20,140 nucleotides of DNA, taken from Terfezia claveryi (lineage: Eukaryota; Ascomycota; Pezizomycetes; Pezizales; Pezizaceae). Position 1 is the first letter of the stretch. Every line of letters begins with the position of its first letter. The notes beneath the pieces are model-generated. The model saw only the letters and a list, made by a program, of their open reading frames with translations, did no database searches and was not told where the DNA came from. The translations under genes and the position numbers were made by a program. The DNA lies in NCBI GenBank assembly GCA_015179025.1, contig WHUX01000542.1, positions 1 to 20,140 of the forward strand, written 5' to 3'. This document shows, piece after piece, positions 1-9,212 of the stretch.

Positions 1-520
1 ATAGTTGTCGATGTCTGGATAGATGGCGAGGATCTTGTAGGGACCGAGGAAGATAGGTTCCAACTTAGAGTACTGAGATTCTCTACTGAATGCAGAATGA
101 TGAATTTTGACAAGATCACCGATCTTATACACAGGACTAGCTCTTCTCTTTTTGTTAGCTTGCCTAGTCATCTCAACTCGACTAGTATTCATCTTTTCCT
201 GCACAGCAGACCATAAAGCTTGCGTTAAACCATCTGGCCTTGGTGTAGGAATATCGGAGTGAACTGGAGTATCTTGATAAGTAGGAGAGAATCGAAAGAC
301 AAGAGTATGAGGGGTAGTCCCCTAGTTGCATCCACGGTATTGTTGATAGCTTCCATGACGAGAGGAATAGCTGGCATCCAACTGCCGCCATGTTCTTCCT
401 GTTTGGCTCGTAAGATAGTTAAGATTGCTTTATTAGCAATCTCAGACTGACCATCTGATTCCGGGTGGTAGGAGGTAGATATAGATTGATGAATATTGTT
501 GATAAGGCAGAATGACTTCC
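1..520 (-). pseudogene. Integrase, C-terminal half (catalytic Glu region and GPY/F module), two frames
   Basis: This continues the integrase after the frame of the upstream segment is lost near 515. Between about 520 and 315 one frame reads YHPESDGQSEIANK, the integrase signature carrying the third acidic catalytic residue; the Glu codon is at 441-443. It then runs through SWMPAIPLVMEAINNTVDAT. A second shift of one base near 305-320, next to a run of four G, moves into another frame. That frame reads on to the window edge and contains PVYKIGDLVKIHH and then FLGPYKILAI, the GPY/F module that follows the core of many gypsy and retroviral integrases. The end lies outside the window, so a chromodomain cannot be assessed. 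The assignment is secure; the exact shift positions are approximate. Confidence 0.88.
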
Positions 521-1624
521 AACACTAGAGGTGAAGAGAACATCCTGATCTGTAACAATATCTTCTGGATATCCGAAGTGAGGATATACATGATTCATGT
601 AGTTGTTGACTAACATGTTGGCAGTATATCCAGTTTGTAGAGGGATGATAATAGTATACTTGGTGAGTCTGCATACTATTGTCCAAACGTGATCCACCAC
701 TACATTGGAGGGGCTGAGTTTAACAGGAGGAAGGGCAAGAAAGTCCATAGTAAGATGTGTAAATGGCTTACTAGGAATAGGAAGAGGATGGAGGAGGCCA
801 TAAGGCTTTTGAGTCGAGTTCTTTGTTGTTTGACATGTAGCACATGTCTGACAGTACAAACGGATATCTCTTCCCATCTTAGGCCAAAAGAAGTTGTTGC
901 TGAGTGCGTGATACATCTTGGTAAATCCAGGATGACCAAGGGATGTATGGTATTTTTCGAGGAGGGTATTCTTGATATGAAGGTTGCATAACCAGGTATT
1001 AGGGATGCAGAGACGGACCTGATCATTGTAAGTATAGTAAAGAATACCATGACGAGTACAATAACCATTGCGGAGAGGAGATGAGATAATCTTTGAAAAT
1101 GCAGGATCTGCCTTATAACCTTCAGTGAGGAGGTTTCCCCACTGAGCATAAGTTGGAATAAGGTTAGGAATATCAGAAGTGCTTCGTCCTAATGCCAACG
1201 CTTGTTCCACCAGGTTGTTATAGGAATTATGAGATAACCATTGCCAATGTATATCATCACCAAAGGGGAGGAGGGTATAAGGGTCCGGAATCATATCTGG
1301 GTCTGGAACAGTGGAGGAATTAAATGCCAGAGTATGTTCGATCTTAAAGGGTCCTTTGGGAACGTAATAGGGAACAATAAACTGGTGTGTAGGTAACTCA
1401 GAGCTAACGCTAGGAATAGAGATGGTATCACTAGCATAAGAAGAGACAGAAGGAGATTTATCTCGAGGGGCTAGAGGAGTAACAGGAATAGTAGAACGAT
1501 AAATAGAATCTTCGAGATCAGTTAGGTCTTCGTCTGATGAGAATTCTCGATCGAGAATTGCCTTGTCTTTTCCCTTCTCAAGTTGAGTCCATCCAGTAGA
1601 CTTTGGAGAGGTTTCTGGAGTCAT
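419..1624 (-). pseudogene. Integrase N-terminal zinc domain and first two catalytic acids, with an acidic upstream linker
   Basis: Integrase joins retrotransposon cDNA to chromosomal DNA. The first ~110 residues of this 401-residue open segment are a Ser/Thr/Pro-rich acidic linker. The integrase HHCC zinc domain follows: HTSLGH supplies two His and CQTCATC the Cys pair. The core then gives MDFLALPP (first Asp) and IVTDQDVLF (second Asp). The third catalytic residue is not in this frame: after LFTSS the sequence drifts into non-family residues, and the true continuation is in a neighbouring frame from about 520. The triad is therefore split by a frameshift near 515. The upstream join, near 1650, is also a frameshift, so the ATG at 1624 is probably internal rather than a natural start. 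Confidence 0.92.
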
Positions 1625-2150
1625 TTCTGGAGGTGAAGTTGGTGACAGAAAGGTGAAGCTGGAGGAGGGTACTGAGTAGTTGACGAGTTTTCTGCTGCTT
1701 TGGCTGATGCTTGAAAGTAATCCTGATCAGCTTGATATATGTTGCAAATATAGGTATAATGACCACGTTCATCACAATATGAGCAGTGGTTATTATGAGG
1801 AGTCCTATTCTGATTTATGAGAGCTGATCGATGATAGTAACAGCCCTCATCTTTGCATGCAGTCCAGTGCATAAGTGCGTGCTTAGCCCTGAATCTAGCT
1901 GCATTGACGGAGTCTTTACTGGCCGGATTGTGTTTTGGAAGGGTAATAACTCTTTGCTTAAAGGCGGAGTTGTTAACCACCATAGAGAGCAAAGCTTCTG
2001 CCGTACTGTTATCTGGAATAACTGGAGGGTTTGCTGGAGGAGCAGATGTTGCCTTAGGAGGGGTATTCTCATTATTAACTAAGGGTTCCACTTCCTGGCC
2101 TTGGAGATTCGGATTTGGTTTTGGTTTTGTCTCTGCTTTGTGATCTTGTA
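1621..2150 (-). pseudogene. Pol linker between RNase H and integrase, with a second CCHC zinc knuckle
   Basis: About 170 residues lie between the RNase H end and the integrase segment, in a third frame. The visible start is a Lys/Pro-rich stretch (AETKPKPNPN). Next comes CKDEGCYYH (C-X4-C-X2-H), then CSYCDERGHYTYIC, which is an exact C-X2-C-X4-H-X4-C zinc knuckle encoded at 1744-1785. Such knuckles normally sit in the nucleocapsid part of Gag, and this element has one there too (4423-4464). A knuckle here, just ahead of integrase, is unusual. The longer open frame reaches 2343, but its part above about 2150 overlaps the RT-RNase H frame and looks like shadow. The frame ends at 1621 and the next segment begins through a shift near 1650. 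Confidence 0.75.
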
Positions 2151-3820
2151 GTTGCAGCAGACATAATGAGAGCTGGAGGAGGTGGTTGTAGGTAAACTGG
2201 AGGCGTAGAATCCGCTGGTAGCGACCTTCCGTTTGTAGGAATAAAGCCTGAAGGAATAGAAGGAGGGTGCGGAAATCTAGAGGTATGAGGAGCTTGAGGA
2301 GTATCGATTGAGTGTGGAATAAAATCTGAGAGAGTAGGGACAAGTGATGGGTTTATAAACACTCGAGAGAGAGCATCTGCTATCACGTTTTTGTCTCCTT
2401 TGAGGTGCTGAATTGTACACTGAAATTGGTGTATAATTTGCTGCCATCTAGCTTGTTTCCCAGTTAGGTCATGTTGGAAAGGGAAAGTGACTAGTGGTTT
2501 GTGATCTGTAAGGATAGTGAATGTACATCCACTAAGCTCGCTTCTAAAGTGCTCTAGTGCGTCCACAATTGCTAGGAGTTCCTTATCGAAAGTAGAATAG
2601 TTTTCTTGTGCTGGATTAAACTTTCGAGAGTGGAAACCTGCTGGGATAATTAGTGAGGAAGTGGGTCCTTGTCCTAACCATGCACCAGTTCCAATTAAAC
2701 TCGCATCCGTAATGAGATAGATTGGATCAGTTGATTCATAGTTGATTGGTTTGACTGCCGGATCTGCAGATAGGGCTGCTTTCGTTAATCTAAACGAAGT
2801 GGTGTGAGTAGGGGTCCAGTCCCATGTTGCGGTAGATCCAGCCATTTCCGTTAGTGGTGCTGCAAGTGCTGCAAGATGAGGAATGACGCTACTGAAGTAA
2901 TTAACCATGCCTAGATAGGCCTGAAGTTGCGTTCGATTTTGAGGAGTAGGCCAGTCTAGGATTTTAGTAATTGACTTAGGTATAGGAGATATACCTCTTC
3001 TAGTAATTACATGTCCTAGACATTGTAAAACGTCAGGAAGAAATTGGGATTTCTCTCTGCTAGCATAGAACTTGTGCTTCCTAAGTTTCTTTAGAACATT
3101 TCGAACATGTTCTAAGTGTTCCTTATAGGTTTTGCTAAAAATAAAGATGTCATCAATGTAAACATATACAGAGATTCCTAATTCTTCTTTAAACAAGTTG
3201 TTCATAGCGTTCTGGAAAGTAGCCGGCGCGTTGCAGTCTCCTTGTTGCATAACTCGTGTTCTGAATACACCAAATGGTGTATTAAATGCAGTTCTTGGTT
3301 CATGTGCTTCTATGACTCGGACCTCATGATAGGCATTGCTGATATCGACTTTGGTCCTGAAGGGGTGTCGTGCCACTGTATTCCTAATCAACGTTTGACT
3401 TGGGATAAGACTTGGTTTCATAATTGTCATAGCATTCCGTGCTACTAAATCATGTAGAAATCTTGCTTTGCTAGGGTCATCGGTTTTGGGAATCACAAAC
3501 ATGGCACATGCAGATGTGTCATTAGACCTGTAGACACGTCCTGTCTTCTCTTCTTCTCTGAGTTTTTCCAATAGCTGAGGGAGGAATTTTTCTTTAGGCT
3601 TAATTGGTCTTGGTTTCCATACTGCATTTGGATCTTTCAAATCGATCGTATGGTTCATTCCTTCTCTTAGTGGAGGTAGGTCTAGTATTTTCGTAGCTGG
3701 AAATACGTCAGGGAACTCATCAAAGACATTGTGATGAGGTTGCAGGGTTGTTGCAGCTGAATTAATTTTCTGAGGTGTGTGTGGGTCTGGGAAGTGAGTA
3801 ACAAGGGTTTTTGCAGGGTC
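2075..3820 (-). pseudogene. Reverse transcriptase and RNase H
   Basis: This is the longest uninterrupted part of Pol: 527 residues from an internal Met at 3658, with homologous frame reaching back to about 3820. It copies the element RNA into DNA and removes the RNA strand. Upstream of the Met, the frame reads FPDVFPATK and LPPLREGMNH, the usual lead-in to a gypsy RT. From the Met, KVDISNAYH holds the first catalytic Asp (residue 105), QQGDCNAPATFQ the conserved primer-grip region (138-149), and YIDD the paired Asp (167-170). RNase H follows with LITDAS, KELLAIVDALEHF, LTDHKPL and IADALSRV. All expected catalytic motifs are present, so this domain could be functional in isolation. Its C-terminus passes into the zinc-knuckle linker through a shift between 2150 and 2080. 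Confidence 0.95.
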
Positions 3821-4773
3821 GGGAGATTAGTGTTAATCTCCTTTTTTCTAGTATTTTTCGTTACTGGTGTGACTGTCCATGGGGCTAGTGTAAATCGAGA
3901 ATGTCCAGGGGGCTGAATAGTAACACTCATATTACCCATGTTGATCACTGCTTTAGTATGTCTTAGAGATGGAGACCCTAAGATTACATCCCAATCTTTG
4001 AGTGCAGCCACATAGAAAATTCGTTGCTCTGACCATCCCAACCAGTCACAATTTGCCTTAGTATAATGGCTAATAGATCCTTTAGATCCTTTCATAGTCA
4101 TCTGCAAGGTGATCGGTTTTTTTAGTGCCTGCAGGTGGAAATTATGCAAGGTACAGAATTTGCTGCTAATGAGGTCGGCACCTGCAGTTTGCTGATCAAC
4201 TAAAGTCTTTGCAGGTTGGTCGTTGATCTTCGTAGTAACTAGGAGGTGTTCCTTTGCTGCATCAATGACAGGTGTTACTGATTTTCCTTTTGTATGTAGA
4301 GCAGGAGGTTCTTGGTCTTGAATGAATTGAGCTGCAGAAGTAATCTTATCTGGGTGATTAACTTCTGTAATTGCGTGCTCAATAGTGCCTGCGGCACTTC
4401 GAATTTGTTGCTTCTTGGCTGGACAGTTAGTAGCTTGATGTCCTAACTTCCTACAATAGAAACATCCACCTTTCTTGGCTAGCTCAACTTTTTCTTCTGG
4501 AGTTAGCTTCTTGAATGTCGAGGGTGAGGTTGCAGGCTTGCTGAAAGACTTAGACTTATTGAACGTAGTCTTAGAAGGTCCAGGATTAAAGCCTGTCTGA
4601 TGTGTCTGAGATTGTTGACGCACTTTCTGACCATTTTTAGGCTTATGATCTTTTTTTGAGGCTTGGAAGTTGTGCATAACTGAATCATGCTTACTGCAGA
4701 GTTCAATCATCTCGTTCCAATCCATATCTTCATTAATATAAGCCCTAACTTTATGGAGTAAGGAAGAGTCCAT
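3682..4773 (-). pseudogene. Gag C-terminus with CCHC zinc knuckle and retropepsin-like protease
   Basis: The first residues (SSLLHKVRAYINEDMDW) continue the capsid-like region. After a basic, Ser/Lys-rich spacer comes CFYCRKLGHQATNC (residues 104-117, 4423-4464), a canonical CCHC nucleic-acid-binding knuckle. A retropepsin-like domain occupies roughly residues 175-275. It ends in the family motif WDVILGSPSL, but the position expected to carry the catalytic D-S/T-G reads LVDQQTAGADLIS, so the Gly and Ser/Thr are not in their standard places. The last ~45 residues of the open frame are out of frame; the true frame shifts near 3820 and joins the RT lead-in. The upstream join near 4785 is also a shift, so the Met at 4773 need not be a start. 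Confidence 0.85.
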
Positions 4774-4777
4774 AGCT

Positions 4778-5540
4778 TCAACAATTGATGGTAAACTGCC
4801 AATCCGTTATCTTAGTAAGAAGGAGTTGCATCTGCTTAATCTTATTTGCAACTTGTTGGATAGGTTTAGTGCGTCCATTCTGCGTCTGTCTGATAGCTTG
4901 GAATTCGTTCCAAAGCTGATCTTTGCTGGTAAAGGGAATGCAGAATTTCCGAAATTCTATAAGGAATTGAGCCACTGTGTTGTTCTTAGTTTTATCGTCT
5001 TTTCGGTAGGAACTGTGTAGAACTTTTGCGTCTCCTTCTAAGTGCCAACCGAGCCAAATCATAGCTTCTCTAGAGTCTGGATCGAGGTCTCCCACATCTA
5101 AAAGATCCTTAGCATCATCTACCCAGTTGTCAAAGGTAGCTGCTTCTTTCCATTTTCCAGCTCCATTATTCATCTTGAGTTTAGGAGCTTTAAGTTTGCT
5201 GCTTCCAAAGACTGAACTTGATGTAGTATCCACGCTTTGAGATCTTCTAATGCGTCCAATAGGAATTCGATTGTTATTTCCTTCAGATGATTCAGAGTCT
5301 GATCCATCTGAATCATCAGGGTTACCAGATCTAGGAGGAGCTGACAATCTAACCTTAGCTGGAGTTTTGCTAGGTGTTTGTGGAGGCTTAAGAGTAGGTG
5401 GAGGAACGTGTTGAGGTTGCTGAAGTGGTGGCATAGTATTAGATGTAGTAGTACTAGCAGGGTTCTGAAATGAGGTTGTCTGAGTTTTGGTACTAGTGTT
5501 TATGCGAGATCCAGGAGGGGCTGAAGGGCTTCTTGGAGGG
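4778..5540 (-). pseudogene. Gag, capsid-like region
   Basis: The 218-residue open segment starts at an internal Met at 5434. Its frame extends back to about 5540, reading SPSAPPGSRINTSTKTQT. A Pro/Ser-rich and acidic linker (DDSDGSDSESSEGN) precedes a helical region from about residue 95. That region reads FDNWVDDAKDLLDV, IWLGWHLEGDAKVL and TVAQFLIEFRKFCIPF, then KDQLWNEFQAI and a Gln-rich KIKQMQLLL. The aromatic and Leu spacing is typical of Ty3/gypsy Gag capsids (retrotrans_gag family). Gag assembles the cytoplasmic particle in which reverse transcription occurs. The frame ends at 4778 (TINC then stop) and continues in another frame with VEAMDSSLL. The family call rests on pattern and position only. 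Confidence 0.78.
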
Positions 5541-6198
5541 GAAAGACTGGAGAACGTGGTTTCGGGTATTGAGAGGAGGAACTAGATCCACGAAAAATAT
5601 CTAAAGGATTCTTAGGTAAAAAGGTTTCACGGAATTCCTTTTTTGCATGAGATAGGAAGCTTGGGTGAGTTTCCTTAGTTTTCTGTGGTGCTGTTGGAAT
5701 TCCTAAATGATCTGATCTACGTCTTGCTGGTTTTTCTGGCGTGATCGGAAATTGTCCTGGAACATTTTGTTGCTTGAGTTCCTGAGCTAATTCTGAAGTA
5801 GCTTTGATTAATTGAATAAATCCTTCATAATCATTACTAAATGTTTTAGCTCTTGGTTTATGCTGGTAATAGAACGCAGACATGTTCGTAATCATATTGA
5901 ATAATTCATTTTGATCTTTGGGTTCAGGCTGAAAGGATTGCTGAGGCTTGATTGGAGTAGGTTGCTGAACAACTACTGCTGGACGTTTTCCTTGAGTTGA
6001 TGGTTTAGGAGTTTCTTCTTCCGTTTGATACTCTTCTAACTCATCATCATCCTGTTCGAGTTCTTCTTCCTCATCTGCCTTAGATGATTGTCTAGATGTG
6101 GTTCTAGAACTAGGATTCTGTTTGAGAGGACTAAATTCAGGGTCATGGCCTGAAAGTCTGCTAGAGGTTCTAAGAACTGAGTGTTGTTCTGATGCCAT
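5500..6198 (-). pseudogene. Gag N-terminal region, acidic and low-complexity
   Basis: This is the first long frame after the LTR, with ATG at 6198 reading MASEQHSVLRTSSRLSGHD. It has a strongly acidic block (EEEELEQDDDELEEYQTEEE, about residues 43-63), a Pro/Gln-rich stretch, and a helix-prone segment (FIQLIKATSELAQELKQQNV). Its tail is rich in Ser/Pro. I see no catalytic or zinc motif. The placement, directly upstream of the capsid-like segment, makes it the N-terminal part of the same Gag precursor. The last ~14 residues of the open frame are out of frame; a one-base shift near 5540, within a CCCCTCC run, restores continuity with the next segment. A separate accessory protein cannot be excluded. 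Confidence 0.72.
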
Positions 6199-6498
6199 TG
6201 GGGCTTGCTTAATTTCGTTTGCAAGGCTTTTACTGAGATTCTGAGACCGTGTGGTTGCTAAAGAGGCTAGTACTGAATAACTAGTGCTGACAGGAATATG
6301 ATGGCATTTTTCTGGAATGACAAGGGAGAACAGTGACTGACTGATTCACAGGCCTTGTTGAGCTCGGGTTCTGGAGTAGCTAGAGTAGCTAAAGAATTGT
6401 CTAGAGTGTTTAGACAAGGTTCAAGAGGAACTAGGGGTGATCAAGCCCTAGCAAAAGAGGAGGAGAAATTTTTAAAGCTGGTTTGCAGGTAAAAAAAA
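6199..6498 (-). other. Retrotransposon leader between LTR and gag
   Basis: These 300 bases lie between the proposed LTR end and the gag ATG. They hold a short hairpin at 6431-6451 (CTAGGG stem, AT-rich loop) and begin, in sense, with a run of eight T. No tRNA primer-binding site starting TGG is visible directly next to the proposed LTR end. No coding frame is supported. Confidence 0.5.
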
Positions 6499-7233
6499 TG
6501 TAAGTGTGGGCCAAGTTAGTAGAGGTGTTCCTGAGATGAACACGGCTCTACCAACGTGGTTGGGCAGCTAAGCACACTGTCTAGGTCCTATACAGGAGTC
6601 CCAAAGAGCGGCTGGCTGTTGGTGTATTTGGGGGGTGTTCGGGAGAGTCACAGAGATCTGGAGAAAGAATATTACCGGTGTAGCTTGTATATTCTGATGT
6701 TGCTCGACTAGATGGTACTGAAAGAGATCCTGTCCTATCTAGAGGCTGCGGAAATAAGGTCTTTAATAGACACTAGATTTCTGAGGCTATGAGTCTAACG
6801 AACTCATGTAAGGACAATCATCAAGACTCATTATGATACCTGATCATAATGGATACAAGATGGCTCATTCTAGATACGTTCTGTATCATAGATGACGCCA
6901 GAGAAAGTAATAGAAACGAGGCTGACAATAGAATAGAGAATAAGACATGACATCAGTTGCCGAACAAGATAGGCAACTGGAACAGGAGAAAGTGGTTAGC
7001 TTGCTGACCACATAAAACATGTCAGTAATGAGTCATCGATAAAGGAAAGAGATAACGTGCTAAAGAAAGACAACACTAATACATGAGTAATCCATATACT
7101 AATCCAACTGAGGGAAATACCTAAACAAGTAATATGCGTCCTAACATTAGATAAAGAAAATCCTAAAAATAGCCAAAGAGATTCCAACGTTAAACAAGAC
7201 TTATAGTAAGGAGAAAAACAAGTATTCCTTACA
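6499..7233 (-). repeat. Probable 5' LTR of the Ty3/gypsy element
   Basis: The proposed 735-bp LTR has perfect 6-bp inverted ends: TGTAAG at 6499-6504 and CTTACA at 7228-7233. It thus obeys the TG...CA rule. Its outer end falls exactly at a codon boundary of the interrupted coiled-coil frame (GAG at 7234-7236), as expected if the LTR inserted there. The residues that extend that frame to a stop at 7201 would be LTR-derived. The 3' LTR is outside the window, so the boundary cannot be confirmed by comparison. An alternative inner end near 6557, followed by TTGGTAGAGCC, would supply a primer-like TGG. A hairpin (6519-6551: 12 paired positions with a 2-nt bulge, 7-nt loop) lies close to the inner end. 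Confidence 0.55.
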
Positions 7234-8121
7234 CTCTTGTAGATCTTTGAGCTTCCTTTTGTGAGTTTGAATTCGGCGGGAGAGTTCTTCTACCGATTCC
7301 TTGTTAGTCTCACAACTGCGAATTCGATCATCTTGCTCTTGCTTGATCGCCTTCTGTGTCCATTCATGGAGTTTGACAACATCCGCTTTGATACCGTCAA
7401 ACTCTACCTTAGCTGCATCGACTATTGCCTCTGTGTCCTCCTTGAGCTTCTTGCTTAACTCCTCCTATTGCTTTTCTAATGCCTCACTAATAGATACAGT
7501 TAAGCGTTTAACTGGATCCTCTTGTCCTTCTGTTTGACCTTTTAGGGCTGCTACTTCCTCGGTGACCTGCTGTCGTAACAACTTTAGGTCTTCATATGTA
7601 GCTATTGCTCCTTCAAAAATAACTCTGTGAGAATCTTGAGCTTCTTTTAGGAGGCTTGCTTAAGCATTAAGACCTCTTGTAAGGTCAGCAATCTCGGCTC
7701 ATTGCCGGTCAAACTCGATAGATCCATCTCGAACAATACGAGCCAATAATTGGTTATATTCCTCTTGGCTTAAACTTGGTCGAGTCGGTCGTGTTGGACA
7801 TGGTGGTGGTTGGGTGGGACGTCGTGATGAGGCATTACTGGCTGTTCGATGAGGAGGCCTTCAGGAAGGTTGTCCAAATCGCTCTAATAAGCCAGGTGGG
7901 AATGTTGTTAACTCATCTGGAGAGTATATGGGGTGGCGGGAAGATTCTACACCTCGAGATAGAATATCTTCCATTGGCATGTCTATTAGGTCATCTTCCG
8001 TATCTGTTTCGGATTGCGGAAGGTTATGTGGTCTCTGTGTGATGGCACGGGGTGTGACATCTGGGAATGTGAGGGGTTGGTAGGGCCGGCGAGACCCTCT
8101 TGGTGTCTGTGAACTAGACAT
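7234..8121 (-). pseudogene. Coiled-coil first ORF of element A (Gag position), four in-frame stops, cut by the gypsy insertion
   Basis: The frame begins at ATG 8121 (MSSSQTPRGSRRPYQPLTF) and runs 296 codons with no frameshift. TGA interrupts it at 7861-7863 and 7699-7701, TAA at 7660-7662, and TAG at 7465-7467 (codons 87, 141, 154, 219). The N-terminal third is Pro/Arg/Ser-rich with an acidic patch (ETDTEDDLIDMPMEDIL). From about codon 120 it is rich in Glu, Lys, Leu and Ala in long heptad-like helices (LLRQQVTEEVAALKGQ, EELSKKLKEDTEAIVDAAK), so a coiled coil is likely. Position 48 bp after an LTR suggests a Gag-like product, but I do not recognise the family. All four stops are one C-to-T change from Arg or Gln codons, consistent with RIP-like or deamination decay. 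Confidence 0.72.
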
Positions 8122-8169
8122 GATTAGAGTATATAGCAAATGTAGCGAGAATCACTGGCTACAAAGTAA
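8122..8169 (-). other. Element A leader with short hairpin
   Basis: These 48 bases separate the LTR from the coiled-coil ATG. They contain a 6-bp inverted repeat, TGTAGC (8141-8146) and GCTACA (8158-8163), around an 11-nt loop. In sense, the first bases after the LTR are TTACTTTGTAGCC, with no obvious TGG primer site. Confidence 0.4.
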
Positions 8170-8462
8170 TATCACGGGGGCCCTATTGACTGATAGCACT
8201 CTTGCGACTATTAGGACGGCCGTAATTTCCTGCCGCAACGATATCTATTCCGCAACACAGAATATCAATCCTATAGCAGTAAAGTTTAGTACAACAGTAG
8301 TTCCTCACGACGGATCTTATTTCGCAACACAAAATAAATCCTATGTCGCTTAAACGTAAAGTTAACTCAAGACTTAGAACTTTGTAGGCTTCGTGTACTC
8401 AAGGTGCTCTTGCTTTCGAATACTCGCTGGTGGTAGAATAAATTCAACCGGAACTACTTGCA

Positions 8463-8471
8463 CTATTTATA
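8463..8471 (-). promoter_or_regulatory. TATA box of LTR copy 1
   Basis: TATAAATAG in sense, 293 bp before the LTR 3' end. The identical motif at the identical distance occurs in copy 2, and copy 3 also has it. It implies a transcript start about 30 bp downstream, directed leftward into the coiled-coil frame and away from the palindrome. Confidence 0.6.
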
Positions 8472-9185
8472 TCCCGTGGTGTTTGTAGATATTCTTATGA
8501 TAAAAATATTTTATAAAATGCAGGCCTACCTGTCATCTTGGAATTTCTTCCTAAGTGTTATGCCATCTACACCTTTGTTAATGCAGTTGCTATCTGCACT
8601 CGTTGTCACAGGTTACTAACCCGAACATAGAGAATATTCCCATGTCTGCATGTTATATGTACTTCGCTTATAGCTCACTTATCCTATTAGAGAATTCTTA
8701 TCCGAGACAACTAAATTCAATTCCAGATACGTTACCAATCCCCGATACTATCGAATTACCATTCGACAATATCCGAATGCATCTAATTATGTTTCCGGCA
8801 GTATTCACTTAATAGTGTCTAGTGTCCATTGAAAATAATTTTCAACTGCACATAACTCTATGAATAGAGAACCGTGGGTCACAAGTAGATTACCATTGGA
8901 AAGGTATCAACGCATAGAAGATTATAGAATCTTAGTTTATCACGATACCCAAATTATTCATGGAGTTATTACCAATAATAATTAAACCTTCTCGTGGACC
9001 TATATGACCATATTAAAAGTCTTATATCTCCATGAGTTTAACTCCGATCATAAAAGGGATTGCAGAAATGGAATCAGGACGAAGAGTAGGCCTAGATAGA
9101 ACCTTGAAACATTAAATTTGGAGAACTTTATGTTTTGGCCCTACCTTTGGCATCTGTCCTGGGCGCACTCCCTTATAGTGTCACC

Positions 9186-9212
9186 GGACGCACTTTGGTC
9201 TAAAGTGCGCCC
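9186..9212 (-). other. LTR hairpin, copy 1
   Basis: An 11-base stem (GGACGCACTTT / AAAGTGCGCCC, one mismatch) encloses the 5-nt loop GGTCT. It is retained in all three LTR copies, next to an A/T-rich run. It could be an RNA fold or a protein-binding dyad. Confidence 0.6.

Larger units (their letters stand above)
1..7233 (-). mobile_element. Ty3/gypsy LTR retrotransposon, 5' LTR through integrase, 3' end outside window
   Basis: Read on the minus strand, the order is probable LTR, leader, Gag, CCHC knuckle, protease-like domain, reverse transcriptase, RNase H, linker, integrase. RT before integrase is the Ty3/gypsy order (Ty1/copia has integrase first). The integrase C-terminal GPY/F motif (LGPYKI) lies at the left edge, so only the integrase tail and the 3' LTR are missing. 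The body is broken into about eight reading-frame segments by single-frame shifts near 5540, 4785, 3820, 2080-2150, 1650, 515 and 315. No nonsense codon is needed to explain the breaks. The element sits inside the coding frame of a second retroelement (7234-8121), so it is the younger of the two. It is probably non-autonomous as assembled, unless the shifts are sequencing errors. Confidence 0.93.

Noticed and set aside
6519..6553. tRNA-like hairpin ending CTACCA on the plus strand
   Set aside because: It has a 5-bp stem, 7-nt loop and CCA end like a T arm, but the loop lacks the TTCRA core and no D or anticodon arm precedes it.
6557..7196. Alternative gypsy LTR boundaries (TGGTTGGG to TTAAACA)
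   Set aside because: Terminal match is imperfect and the outer end does not coincide with the break in the coiled-coil frame; 6499-7233 fits better, though not proven.
8603..8812. 69-residue ORF, mirrored at 15207-15416
   Set aside because: It lies antisense inside the LTR, and is preserved only because the two LTR copies are similar; copy 3 does not keep it cleanly.
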